Shown piece after piece: positions 34,284-46,500 of a DNA stretch of 64,000 nt. The notes under the pieces are model-generated. The model saw only the letters and a program-made list of their open reading frames with translations. It was not told the origin of the DNA and ran no database searches. Source of the DNA: Rhyzopertha dominica. Lineage: Eukaryota; Arthropoda; Insecta; Coleoptera; Bostrichidae. Position 1 is the first letter of the stretch. Every line of letters begins with the position of its first letter. The stretch spans positions 1-64,000 of the forward strand of contig QCXZ01000108.1 in assembly GCA_025024175.1 (NCBI GenBank). The letters are read 5' to 3'. A program made the translations under genes and the position numbers.

Positions 34284-36402
34284 CAGGGTAATTCATTAAG
34301 AATGGGCAATCTCTGAACTGAACACCAAAATATGGTGGTTGAGCTTAATATGCCTTATACAAATATTGCAGGTTTAGGAGATACAGGGTGTTAAAAATTG
34401 GAATTTTTATTTGAAATTTCGCAAGACTTTTGTGGTTTTAAGCAGTATTGTCTTTAAACTTTTCTTTTAGCAAGAGAATTACGAATTTAATGCTAGTTAC
34501 TCCCTGTTACTTAAGTAAATTACAACATATATTTTTTGCCTAACGAGTTATGGCTATAGCAACTAGAAAATCTAAAAGGCAGTTCCATTTTCAATAAAAA
34601 CAGGCACTCTTGTTTATTTGCATTTTAAACCTTTAATGAATTTTGTTTGTTGTAAAAAGAATTTATTCTTTTAAATTACTACAATGTAGGTAACAACAGT
34701 AAAGGCAACAAATAACAATCAGTAACTAATAAAAGAAAACTTTAAAGTAAATGTTCAAAATGACCGCCTTCCAGTTCAATACACTTTGTAAGGCGTACCC
34801 TTAAATATCTTTGGATATTAAATAACATATGTCGATTATTTTTAATAATATTAGCAACTTCTTCAATTTTCTATCGTATTTCTTCGATGGAATTAACTGT
34901 TTCTATCATGTCCTTCATTTGTGACCATATTGAGAAGTCTAGAGAGTTGAAATCTGGACTTTTAGGTGGCCAAACAAATTCACTGCCACGCCCAATCCAC
35001 CGGTGAGGAAAATGTTCATTCCGGTATTGGCGTACTGGCAGAAAAGAATGTGGCGGTGCCCCGTCTAGTATAAACCACATGTTCCGCCTTATGGCTAGTG
35101 GTACATTTTCTAGTACTGTGTTTAAATTTTGTTCAAGGAAGTTTAAATAGAGGGGCCTGTTCAGATTAGGAGGACGTTCAAAAGGACCAATAGAAAAACC
35201 AGATATCACACCACACCAAATATTTACCTTGGATTCATGCTGAAAATGACGTTCCTTTAGAGCATGCGGATTTTCGGAGTTCCACAAATGATTGTGTTTC
35301 CAATTAAAAACACATCGCCTAGTAAACGTCGCCTGATGGGTGAAAAGGAAGTTATTAAGAAAATCTTGCTTTTCGGTTTGTTTACCTAGGATAAATTCGG
35401 AAAATTGTAGGCGAACTGGTAAATCTTGAGGTAACAAATTTTGGACAGGGGTATAGTGATATGGATGGAGATTATCTTTCTTTAAAATTCTTCAGATAGA
35501 CGATTGGCTTATTACTGTTGCCGCACTTAACCCACGAGTACTGATATCTGGATTTTCCGAAATACGAACTAAAACCTCGCCTTCATCATCGACGTTGACA
35601 GTTTTTTCTAGCAGCATTTAAGCTTTTAGGACGAAAACACCCTGTTTCGCCTAGGCGGATGTAAATACGTCTGAACAATTTGTGATTGTTGTGTTGTGTG
35701 TTGTCTCCGATTTGGGTATAATTCTAAACACCTTCTGGCTGCACCAAGTTCACTATAATTTGGCTGAGCAAAAACACAAATCATATCACGCATTTCACTG
35801 TTAGAAAATTCATTATGTCGTGGCATTTTCTTATTTTAGAATTTTTACTACAAATAATACTAAGTAAATTAGAAAAATACAATAAACACTCTTACTTAGT
35901 GACAGTAAAATTGTGCTGACACAAGCCTGTTTGAAAAAGTCAAAGTAATAATGGTGGCTTAGGAGCCTTTACACTGAATGTTTCAAATGCAAATAACTCA
36001 AAAACTGATAGAGTTACATGAAATAAACAGGAGTGCCTTTTTATTGAAAATGGAACTGCCCTTTNGATTTTCTCGTACTTTTAGCCATAACTCGTTAGGC
36101 AAAAAAAATATATTATAATTTACTTAAGTAACAGGGTGTAACTAACGCCCTGTATACACAGTGCTAAATTTAGCATTAAATTCGTAATTCTCTTNCCATA
36201 AAACATATAGTTGCCAATTTTCCAGACGATACTGGTTAAAATCACAAAATTATTGAGAAATTTCAAATTAAAATTCCAACTTTGAACANCCTGTATCTCG
36301 TAAACCTGNAACATTTGCATAAGGCATGTTAAGGTCAATCGCCATATTTTGGTGTGTAGTATCTCCAGTTCAGAGATTGCCCAATCTTAATTAATCATCC
36401 TG
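34284..36402 (-). mobile_element. Tc1/mariner element with long inverted repeats
   Basis: The left end CAGGGTAATTCATTAAG and reversed right end CAGGATGATTAATTAAG are followed by imperfect inverted homology that continues for roughly 340-400 bp on each side. TA lies outside both ends (34282-34283 and 36403-36404). Between the arms is a minus-strand transposase. TA duplication and the transposase motifs place it in Tc1/mariner. The long inverted repeats are much longer than the ~30 bp of classical mariners. Total length is 2119 bp. Confidence 0.93.
34742..35826 (-). pseudogene. Tc1/mariner transposase, DD41D-like spacing, inactivated
   Basis: From ATG at 35826 the N-terminal frame reads MPRHNEFSNSEMRDM and ends at about 35626 through a frameshift. 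The helix-turn-helix region continues (EGEVLVRISENP, STRGLSA) to a TGA at 35492-35494 where related proteins have Trp before RIL. The catalytic region follows: FTHQATF, NIWCGVISG, LDGAPPH and PKSPDFNSLDF. The first acidic site, normally FTDEATF, has changed to His-Gln. Between the Asp of DGAPPH and that of LDF I count 41 residues, the spacing of DD41D families. A further frame change precedes the end motif CIELEGGHFEHLL. It would not be functional even without the stops because the first catalytic Asp is gone. Confidence 0.9.
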
Positions 36403-36404
36403 TA

Positions 36405-37219
36405 CAATGCTGGCCTTGCAATGCTTTCGTAGATTTTAAATGGGTAACGAAAGGAGCCACCTGCATGTGGGTGCCGTTCACTATAACTGGTGTTCGCAAC
36501 TATTAGTTTATGAAACAGAGACGGATTGTGTGACTGAGACACACGAAGTCTGTCGTATACGCCTACCGCTACCCCGCTGTACACCGATCCCGCAAATTTC
36601 ACGACGCGGTTTTGGACTGAGGACTCTTAAATAAGTATGTAAAATACCAACATTACTATTAATTTCAAAATTGTGTCCTATGTATAAAAGATGGTGATGA
36701 ATAATTTTGTGTATACATAGGTAGAATATAATAATAAAAGATCCTTTAGGTACAGGACACAATTTCGATATTAATAATAATGTCGCAGATTCAGCAAAAT
36801 GGTCATTTATTAAATTCAACAGAATTTTTGGAAACAATTAGATCACACAGATGCTCCGATGAAATAAGCTCGAATTCATAAATTCAGAACTACATCATTA
36901 AGCAATAGTCTTTTTTAAAAGTTTGGCACACAGTGGCAATGATAATAATGTCAAATTAAAAATGATAAAGTTTTTTAAATGTCTTTTAATTTGTATTTTC
37001 CTTATTTGTAGATATACGATTTTCTTTTTCTAGCCTTTAGATTGAAGATAGGGCAGTTCTTAGCCTCGAAACTGACAACCAATAAAATGAATTTGGAGTT
37101 GAAGACATCTTACCTCGCATCTTACTGTGTTTATTATCCAAGTATATTAGTTAATTTGGCCCACAACTTCAATAAGCACATTTAAACATTTCAGTTATAT
37201 CTAAATGGTAGTGACTTAC
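36405..37219. other. No recognisable gene
   Basis: Contains a short imperfect inverted pair (about 36655-36690 and 36755-36785, sharing AATTGTGTCCT or its reverse) and an open frame of 109 codons at 36508-36837 (minus) with no known domain. Confidence 0.4.
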
Positions 37220-38690
37220 CTTTGTTATTAATCTGGTTGTTTACCCATGCTCATAATTGCGGAATTGTCCTTCCTGCTAGGATTTTGTTTACTCTTAAAA
37301 CTTCTGCGCAATGACTGGTAGGCGGTAAAATGTTTTTCCCTAGATATACTCTAAACATTTTTCTTGCTGCTTTTTTTTTCAGGTTGTCCATGATTTTTTT
37401 CCTGCCTACTGGTAGTAGGCGAACCATCCTGTTTTGTTGTGTTTAATTGCTTTGGTATTGTATCTGGTTGAGCCTCTTCCCCTCCTGAAGGTCCCTTAGT
37501 GGATATTTCTGAAGTTCATCTTTCTCAGTATGTGGGTCAACTGGTAAATCCAAAATCTCATCGTATCTCGAATCTGACGTTGACTGCATATCCACAGGAT
37601 TATCATTCATTTCATTATAGTTAAAACAAGCTTGTATGGTAAACCCGCTTACAGCTGTTTGCAAGTAAGTTAACAACTGCAAAATTAAAGATTACTTATC
37701 AAATACATTGAAATCACTTTAATTACACGTCTAAATGCACGCGTGTGTATATAAGGGCTGAAGGATTGTTTTACAATTGGTTGTATAAGAATAACTGGTT
37801 ATTGGGATTAATGGTTGATTAATAATATTAATTTGATTACCAAATCAGTAAAGTGTTAATAATCACAATTCAATTTAGTACCGAAAAGTACTTATTTGAG
37901 CATGATATGAATGAAAAAATAAAAGGTATAATGGATTATAACTTTCAACCTGATTAATTATATACGGAAGCAGATAGCAATAACCTTATAATAATAAACC
38001 TCAGATATTGCTAATTAGTCTTAATAAAATAGTTACATTGTTTAATTAAATTTCAAGCATTATTAATCAATCGATTACTGATGATAAACACTTTTTATTT
38101 TTTTTGACAGGTAAGTAAGTAAACATATTTTGTTCTTTAAGCCCATTATGCCCACTGAATACAAATCAGACACACAAAAAATTCTACTTTGTATTAATAA
38201 TTTTCACAAAAATTAACCAATTAAAATCCTTATATCAAGTCATAATTGTTTACAATTACCTAGGTTTTTAATTACTAAACAACAACTTTTTATATCTGAT
38301 TTGAAATTTCTCAAAGATAGTAACAGCTTGGGAAAATTCTAGTAAAAGAACTTCGCAAAAAAAATCTAAGTGGCATAGTTCAAAATCCCCGTAGTTTATA
38401 ATTTGCATCAATGAATAATTACTTACATGGACTTTCAGGGCTTCTTGAATAGACGGCGAGAGATCTTTTGCTATCCATTTGGACAGGTTTTGCAAGATAT
38501 CATCGTCATTTAAATTTGGTTGATAAGCTTCGATTATTGTTTTGATTCGTTTTTGTCTTTTTCTGTGGAAACTAGCCAATTCTGCAACATTTTATGGGTT
38601 TTGAATCCTACAAATGGATCGACAAGGAGTGATGTTGCAATATAGTCAACAACTGACAAGCTGGTAGCATCCATGCCTCTTCCGAAATAA
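37220..38690 (-). pseudogene. Suv4-20/KMT5-like N-terminal exons, broken
   Basis: Exon 1 is 38427-38690. It is preceded by an acceptor ending TTTCAG and followed by the donor GTAAGT (38421-38426). It encodes RGMDATSL, then YIATSLLVDPFVGFKTHKM, close to the known KMT5 pattern GM..xxL...DLATSLxxDPxxGFxTHKM. A one-base frameshift follows, then FHRKRQKRIKTIIEAY and QEALKVH. Exon 2 (37220-37676) starts after TTTTGCAG, joins in phase as LLTYLQTAVSGFTIQAC and matches the KMT5 YL..F...SGF.I..C segment. The SET domain does not follow. The frame instead runs through an in-frame TAA into LPPTSHCAEVL, GRTIPQL, a TGA and AWVNNQI before a donor at 37214-37219. In KMT5B/C and Drosophila Suv4-20 this region precedes the SET domain that dimethylates H4K20. 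Introns rule out a processed copy. Frameshift and stops argue for a pseudogene, unless caused by assembly error. Confidence 0.7.
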
Positions 38691-38699
38691 CTGAAACAC

Positions 38700-39392
38700 T
38701 TCATTTATAAAATTCCTGCAAGTTTAAGAGTAGTCTTTGAATTGAAAATGACAATGGCACGAACGAGGACGCAAAAGTAACATTACTAATGTAACTTACA
38801 ACATCATTATATAAAAGGCATATTGTCAACCGTTTATAACATTTTTTCATACAGCAAGTAGACACTGGCGGCAGTATTCTAAATTACAACTTCCTGGGGA
38901 TTATTTTATTTTTTAATTTGTAAAACAAGAACGCACAAAGTTTAAATCCACATTATTCTTTTAAATTACTTATTCTCTTGATTAATTTAAGCATGTTTAA
39001 GCGCTTTCGACTAACTAGCTATCGTCAGTACCACCACTATAAAAATATTAAAAATTTAAATGTTCTTATAGCATGAAACTAATCTAAAAATGGACTTGAC
39101 TAGAAACAAAAATCAACCAAACCAGCAAGGACAGCTATCAAATTAAATATTTAGAATGGCACAACTGAAATTACCAGAACTATTTAAAATAAGTATGAAT
39201 TTGATGTAACAATATCTATATTTTTATTTATCAAATTGTTGTAACAAAAAAAAGTTAAAATATGGTATCTTTTTAGTCAAGTCTCAGTTTGTCATTATAA
39301 ATTATTTTCTTTGGATGATTTAAATATTGCCTTTTCTAAGATAGGCAGTGTTGTTTCCGGTTTTTTTTTCAATTCTACGTCACTGAGGCATA
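38700..39392. other. No recognisable feature
   Basis: AT-rich. A short block at about 39155-39175 (GGCACAACTGAAATTAC) recurs inverted at about 40325-40345, outside the MITE at 39395. Homology beyond about 20 bp is weak, so no element was called. Confidence 0.4.
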
Positions 39393-39394
39393 TA

Positions 39395-40239
39395 CAGGGT
39401 GTTCACGCTAACAGTCTACAATAGGTAATTTTTTATTTAACGTTGCAAAATATGGTTAAAATGGAGAAATTTCTTAATCTTTTGAGAATTGCATGGCGAC
39501 GTCAAACAAACAATCGACAATCTTAACGACAACTTTGTTATTTTAAATTTTTAATTTAATTAATTCATTTAATGAAGCAAATCGAATTAAAGAAAAAATG
39601 ACAAAGATAATACTGCCCTCCAATATTTTTTTGTGATATTTTTAGTTGAATGACCACTCTTCTCGAAACAGTCCACAATAACTAGCTTATTTATTTGAAG
39701 TTGTTTAAACGGAGTATTTCTTTAATATTTCTAGAAGAATCCCGTGATGATGTCAAAAAAACATTCGAGATATCTAGGGATCGACCGATATCGAAATACT
39801 CTATACAGGGTGTCATCGAAATACCAGACGTTTGACAGCTGATAAAAAAGCATTTTAAAAAATCGAATAAAAAAATCCGAAAACGCTGTTTTTATATACA
39901 GGGTGTTGAAATTAAATTTTAAAAATGAAAAAACTATTCCTCAACTATAAAAGATATCAATTTTAAATATGATGGGAATCATAACCTTCAGGTGTGTTTT
40001 TTTTTTAGCAAAATCTAATACAATTTTATAAGCTCTAATCAATTCTAAATAAAACATGTCTCTTTGAAGTTTGCCGTAAAACGACTCGTTCGTCCCTAAA
40101 AATTGATTTTTTGATTGGAAAACACTACACCACTATTATTTTCTTCAAAAACATTCGTGATACTTCTCCATTGAAAGCACTCATCTACGACATCAAATTA
40201 AGACGTTAGTTATTGTAGACTGCTACCGTGAACACCCTG
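39395..40239. mobile_element. TA-flanked MITE, 845 bp
   Basis: Ends are CAGGGTGTTCACGCTAACAG and, reversed, CAGGGTGTTCACGGTAGCAG, with homology continuing through TCTACAATA. TA is present on both sides (39393-39394 and 40240-40241). Two internal CAGGGTGT blocks (about 39806 and 39899) suggest nested or rearranged relatives. No transposase frame. The ends resemble those of the mariner-type element at 34284. Confidence 0.83.
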
Positions 40240-40514
40240 TACAATACCAACCACAATAGACAAATTCAGATGCAACTATCAATGGGCTTTTGAAAATTAA
40301 TAAATTTTAAAACTAAACGTTTCATGTAATTTCAGTTGTGCTATTCTTAATTATTTATTTGGCCGCTAACATTTTATTACTATTCTGAAGGTATCGTTTA
40401 ACTGAATACGGTCTTAACCGTATATGTACAACAAAGAATGTGTGGTTGGTACGGCCTGCTGCCATTAAGGCATTAAGGTGGCAAAACCGGAGCTGGACCA
40501 AGAAGCGTATAACA

Positions 40515-43500
40515 ACCCGTGTGAAAACAGCGGCCAGTTCCAGCAGCCAATTTTTACGGAAACACCCGAATACTATAGAGCTAACAAACTTTGTAGATGG
40601 CCGTTCATTCATGGTAATTAGCTTCTACCTAGTTACCAGGAAATAGCACATTCTAAAATAAATTTTTGTAACAGCGCCCGTACAACGATACATTGCAAAT
40701 CATCCCAAGGGGTAAAAGCCGCCCTCTCGAGCACTAAAAAATTCATATCTCAGTTAGCCCCCATAGTAACCCTTTGATATTTGCACACGATGTTACCCAC
40801 ACCGCCAGCCAAACAGCGCCCGTACAACGATTCATTGCAAACCATCCCAAGGGGTAGAAACCGCCCTCTCGAACACTTAAAAAAATCATATCTCGGTTAG
40901 CCCTCATAGTAACTCTTTGATATTTGCACACGATGTTGCCCATACAGCCAGGCAAACAGCGCCCATACAACGATTCATTGCAAACCATCCCAAAGGGTAG
41001 AAACCGCCCTCTCGAGCACTAAAAAAAATCATATCTCGGTTAGCTCTCATAGTAACTCTTTGATATTTGCACACTATGTTGCCCATACAGCCAGGCAAAC
41101 AGCGCCCATACAACGATTCATTGCANACCATCCCAAAGGGTAGAAACCGCCCTCTCGACCACTAAAAAAATTCATATCTCGGTTAGCCCCCATAGTAACT
41201 CTTTGATATTTGCACACAATATTGCTTATACCGCCAGGCAAACAGCGCCCGTACAACGATTCATTGCAAACCATTCCAAGGGGTAGAAACCGCCCTCTCG
41301 AACACTAAAAAATTCATATCTCGGTTAGCCCCCATAGTAACTCTGTGATATTTGCACAAGATATTGCCCATACCGCCAAGCAAACAGCGCCCATACAAAG
41401 ATTCATTGCAAACCATCCCAAGGGGTAGAAACCGCCCTCTCGAGCACTAAAAAATTCATATCTCAGTTAGCTCCCATAGTAACTCTCTGATATTAGCACA
41501 CAATGTTGCCTATACCGCCAGGCAAACAGCGCCCGTACAACGATTCATTGCAAACCATCNCAAGGGGCAGAAACCGCCCTCTCGAACACTAAAAATTTCA
41601 TATCTCGGTTAGCCCCCATAGTAACTCTCTTATATTTGAACACGATGTTGCTTATACCGATAGGCAAACAGCGCCCGTACAACGATTCATTGCAAACCAC
41701 ACCAAGGGGTAGAAACCGCCCTCTCGAGCACTAAAAAATTCATATCTCGGTTAGCCCCCATAGTAACTCTTTGATATTCGCACACAATGTTGCCCATACC
41801 GCCAGGCAAACAGCGCCCATACAAATAGTCATTGCATACCATCCCAAGGGGTAGAAACCGCCCTCTCGAGCACTGAAAAATTCATATCTCGGTTAGCCCC
41901 CATAGTAACACTCTGATATTGGCACACTATGTTGCCCATACCGCCAGGCAAACAGCGCCCATACAAAGATTCATTGCANACCATCCCAAGGGGTAGAAAC
42001 CGCCCTCTCGAGCACTAANAAATTCATATCTTAGTTAGCCCCCATAGTAACTCTGATATTTGCACACTATGTTGCCCATACCGCCAGGCAAACAGAGCCC
42101 ATACAAAGATTAATTGCAAACCATCCCAAGGGGTAGAAACCGCCCTCTCGAGCACTACAAAATTCATATCTCGGTTAGCCCCCATAGTAACTTTTTGATA
42201 TTTGCACACGATGTTGCCCATACCACCAGGCAAACAGCGCCCGTACAACGATTCATTGCAAACCACACCAAGGGGTAGAAACCGCCCTCTCGAGCACTAA
42301 AAAATTCATATCTCGGTTAGCCCCCACAGTAACTCTCTGATATTTGCACACGATATTGCCCATACGGCCAGGCAAACAGCGCCCATACAAAGATTCATTG
42401 CATACCATCCCAAGGGGTGGAAACCGCCCTCTCGAGCACCAAAAAATTCATATCTTTGTTAGCCCCCATAGTAACTCTATGATATTTGCACGCGATGTAG
42501 CCCATACGGCCAGGCAAACAGCGCCCATACAAAGATTCATTGCAAACCATCCCAAGGGGTAGAAACCGCCCTCTCGAGCACTAAAAAATTTATATCTCGG
42601 TTAGCNCCCATAGTAACTTTTTTATATTTGCACACGATGTTGCCCATACCGCTAGGCAAACAGCACCCATACAAAGATTCATTGCAAACCATCCCAAGGG
42701 GTAGAAACCGCCCTCTCGAGCATTAAAAAATTCATATCTCGGTTAGCCCCCATTGTAACTCTTTGATATTCGCACACAATGTTGCCCATACCGCCAGGCA
42801 AACAGCGCCCCTACAAAGGGTCATTGCAAACCATTTCAAGGGGTAGAAACCGCCCTCTCGAGCACCAAAAAATTCATATCTTTGTTAGCTCCCATAGTAA
42901 CTCTGATATTTGCACGCGATGTTGCCCATACGGCCAGGCAAACAGCGCCCATACAAAGATTCATTGCAAACCATCCCAAGGGGTAGAAACCGCCCTCTCG
43001 AGGACTGAAAAATTCATATCTCGGTTAGCCCCCATAGTAACTTTTTGATATTTGCACACGATGTTGCCCATACCACCAGGCAAACAGCGCCCATACAAAG
43101 ATTCATTGCAAACCATCCCAAGGGGTAGAAACCGCCCTCTCGAGCACTAAAAAATTCATATCTCGGTTAGCCCCCATAGTAACTTTTTGATATTTGCACA
43201 CGATGTTGCCCATACCACCAGGCAAACAGCGCCCGTACAACGATTCATTGCAAACCACACCAAGGGTAGAAACCGCCCTCTCGAGCAATAAAAAATTCAT
43301 ATCTCGGTTAGCCCCCATAGTAACTCTCCGATATTTGCACACGATGTTGCCCATACCGCCAGGCAAACAGCGCCCATACAAAGATTCATTGCAAACCATC
43401 CCAAGGGGTAGATGTGATGGTTTGCAATGCATCTTTGTATGGGCGCTGTTTGCCTGGCGGTATGGGGAACATCGTGTGCAAATATCGGAGAGTTACTATG

Positions 43501-46500
43501 GGGGCTAACCGAGATATGAATTTTTTAGTGTTTGAGAAAGCGGTTTCTACCCCTTGTGATGGTTTGCAATGAATCTTTGTATGGGCGCTGTTTGCCTGGC
43601 GGTATGGGCAATATCGTGTGCAAATATCAGAGAGTTACTATGGGGGCTAACCGAGATATGAATTTTTTAGTGCCCGAGAGGGCNTTTTCTACCCCTTGTG
43701 ATGGTTTGCAATGAATCTTTGTATGGGTGCTGTTTGCCTGGCGGTATGGGCAACATCGTGTGCAAATATCAGAGAGTTACTATGGGGGCTAACCAAGATA
43801 TGAATTTTTAGTGCTCGAGAAAGCGGTTTCTATCCCTTGGGATGGTTTGCAATGAATCGTTGTACGGGCGCTGTTTGCCTGGCGGTATAAGCAACATTGT
43901 GTGCAAATATCAAAGAGTTACTATGGGGGCTAACCGAGATATGAATTTTTTAGTGCTCGAGAGGGCGGTTTCCCACCCTTGGGATGGTTTGCAATGATTC
44001 GTTGTACAGGCGCTGTTTGCCTATCGGTATAAGCAACATTGTGTGCAAATATCAGAGTTACTATGGGGGCTAACCGAGACATGAACTTTTTAGTGCTCGA
44101 GAGGGCGGTTTCTACCCTTTTGGATGGTTTGCAATGAATCGTTGTATGGGCGCTGTTTGCCTGGCAGTATGGGCAACATCGTGTGCAAATATCAGAGAGT
44201 TACTATGGAAGCTAACCGAGATATGAATGTTTTAGTGTTTGAGAGGGCGGTTTCTACCCCTTGTGATGGTTTGCAATGAATCTTTGTATGGGCGCTGTTT
44301 GCCTGGCGGTATGGGCAATATCTTGTGCAAATATCAGAGAGTTACTATGGGGGCTAACCGAGATATGAATTTTTTAGTGTTTGAGAGGGCGGTTTCTACC
44401 CCTTGGAATGGTTTGCAATGAATCGCTGTACGGGCGCTGTTTGCCTGGCGGTATAAGCAACATTGTGTGCAAATATCAAAGAGTTACTATGGGGGCTAAC
44501 CGAGATATGAATTTTTTAGTGCTCGAGAGGGCGGTTTCCACCCCTTGGGTTTGTTTGCAATGATTCGTTGTACAGGCGCTGTTTGCCTATCGGTATAAGC
44601 AACATTGTGTGCAAATATCAGAGAGTTACTATGGGGGCTAACCGAGATATGAATTTTTTAGTGCTCGAGAGGGCGGTTTCTACCCNTTGGGATGGTNTGC
44701 AATGAATCGTTGTACGGGCGCTGTTTGCCTGGCGGTATAAGCAACATTGTNTGCAAATATCAAAGTGTTACTATGNGGGCTAACCGAGATATGAATTTTT
44801 TAGTGCCCGAGAGGGCGGTTTCCACCCCGTGGGATGGTTTGCAATGATTCGTTGTACAGGCGCTGTTTGCCTATCGGTATAAGCAACATTGTGTGCAAAT
44901 ATCAGAGAGTTACTATGGGGGCTAACCGAGATATGAATTTTTTAGTGTTCGAGAGGGCGGTTTCTACCCTTTGGGATGGTTTGCAATGAATCGTTGTATG
45001 GGCGCCGTTTGCCTGGCTGTATGGGCAACATAGTGTGCAAATATCAAAGAGTTACTATGAGGGCTAACCGAGATATGAGTTTTTCTAGTGCTCGAGGGGG
45101 CGGTTGCTACCCTTTGGGATGGTTTGCAATGAATCATTGAATGGGCGCAGTTTGCCTGGCTGTATGGGCAACATCGTGTGCAAATATCGGAGAGTTACTA
45201 TGGGGGCTAACCGAGATATGAATTTTTTAGTGTTTGAGAGGGCGGTTTCTACCCCTTGTGATGGTTTGCAATGAATCTTTGTATGGGCGCTGTTTGCCTG
45301 GCGGTATGGGCAATATCTTGTGCAAATATCAGAGAGTTACTATGGGGGCTAACCGAGATATGAATTTTTTAGTGTTCGAGAGGGCGGTTTCTACCCCTTG
45401 GAATGGTTTGCAATGAATCCTTGTACGGGCGCTGTTTGCCTGGCGGTATAAGCAACATTGTGTGCAAATATCAAAGAGTTACTATAAGGGCTAACCGAGA
45501 TATGAAATTTTTAGTGCTCGAGAGGGCAGTTTCCACCCCTTGGGATGGTTTGCAATGATTCATTGTACAGGCGCTGTTTGCCTATCGGTATAAGCAACAT
45601 TGTGTGCAAATATCAGAGTTACTATGGGGGCTAACCGAGATATGAATTTTTTAGTGCTCGAGAGGGCGGTTTCTACCCCTTGGGATGTTTTTCAATGAAT
45701 CGTTGTACGGGCGCTGTTTGCCTGGCGGTATAAGCAACATTGTATGCAAATATCAAAGAGTTCCTATGGGGGCTAACCGAGATATGAATTTTTTAGTGCT
45801 CGAGAGGGCGGTTTCCACCCCTTGGGATGGTTTGCAATGATTCGTTGTACATGCGCTGTTTGCCTANCGGTATGGGCAACATCGNGTGCAAATATCAGAG
45901 AGTTACTATGGGGGCNAACCGAGATATGAATTTTTTAGTGCTCGAAAGGGCGGTTTCTACCACTTTGGATGGTTTGCAATGACTCCTTGTACGGGCGCTG
46001 TTTGCCCGGCGGTATGGGCAACACTGTGTGCGAATATCAAAGAGTTACTATGGGGGCTAACCGAGATATGAATTTGTTAGTGCTCAAGAGGGCGGTTTCT
46101 ACCCCTTGGGATGGTTTGCAATGAATCGTTGTACGGGCGATGTTTGCCTGGCGGTATAAGTAACATTGTGTGCAAATATCAAAGAGTTACTATGAGGGCT
46201 AACCGAGATATGAATTTTTTAGTGCTCGAAAGGGCGGTTTCCACCCCTTGGGATGGTTTGCAATAATTCGTTGTACAGGTGCTGTTTGCCTATCGGTACA
46301 AGCAACATTGTGTGCAACTATCAGAGAGTTACTATGGGGGCTAACCAAGATATGCATTTTTTAGTGCTTGAGAGGGCGGTTTCTACCCTTTGGGATGGTT
46401 TGCAATGAATCGTTGTATGGGCGCTGTTTGCCTGGCGGTATGGGCAACATCGTGTGCAAATATCAGAGAGTTACTATGGGGGCTAACCAAGATATGAATT

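Noticed and set aside
39150..40360. An outer element enclosing the 845-bp MITE (inverted GGCACAACTGAAATTAC)
   Set aside because: Inverted homology is only about 20 bp and no target duplication was found.
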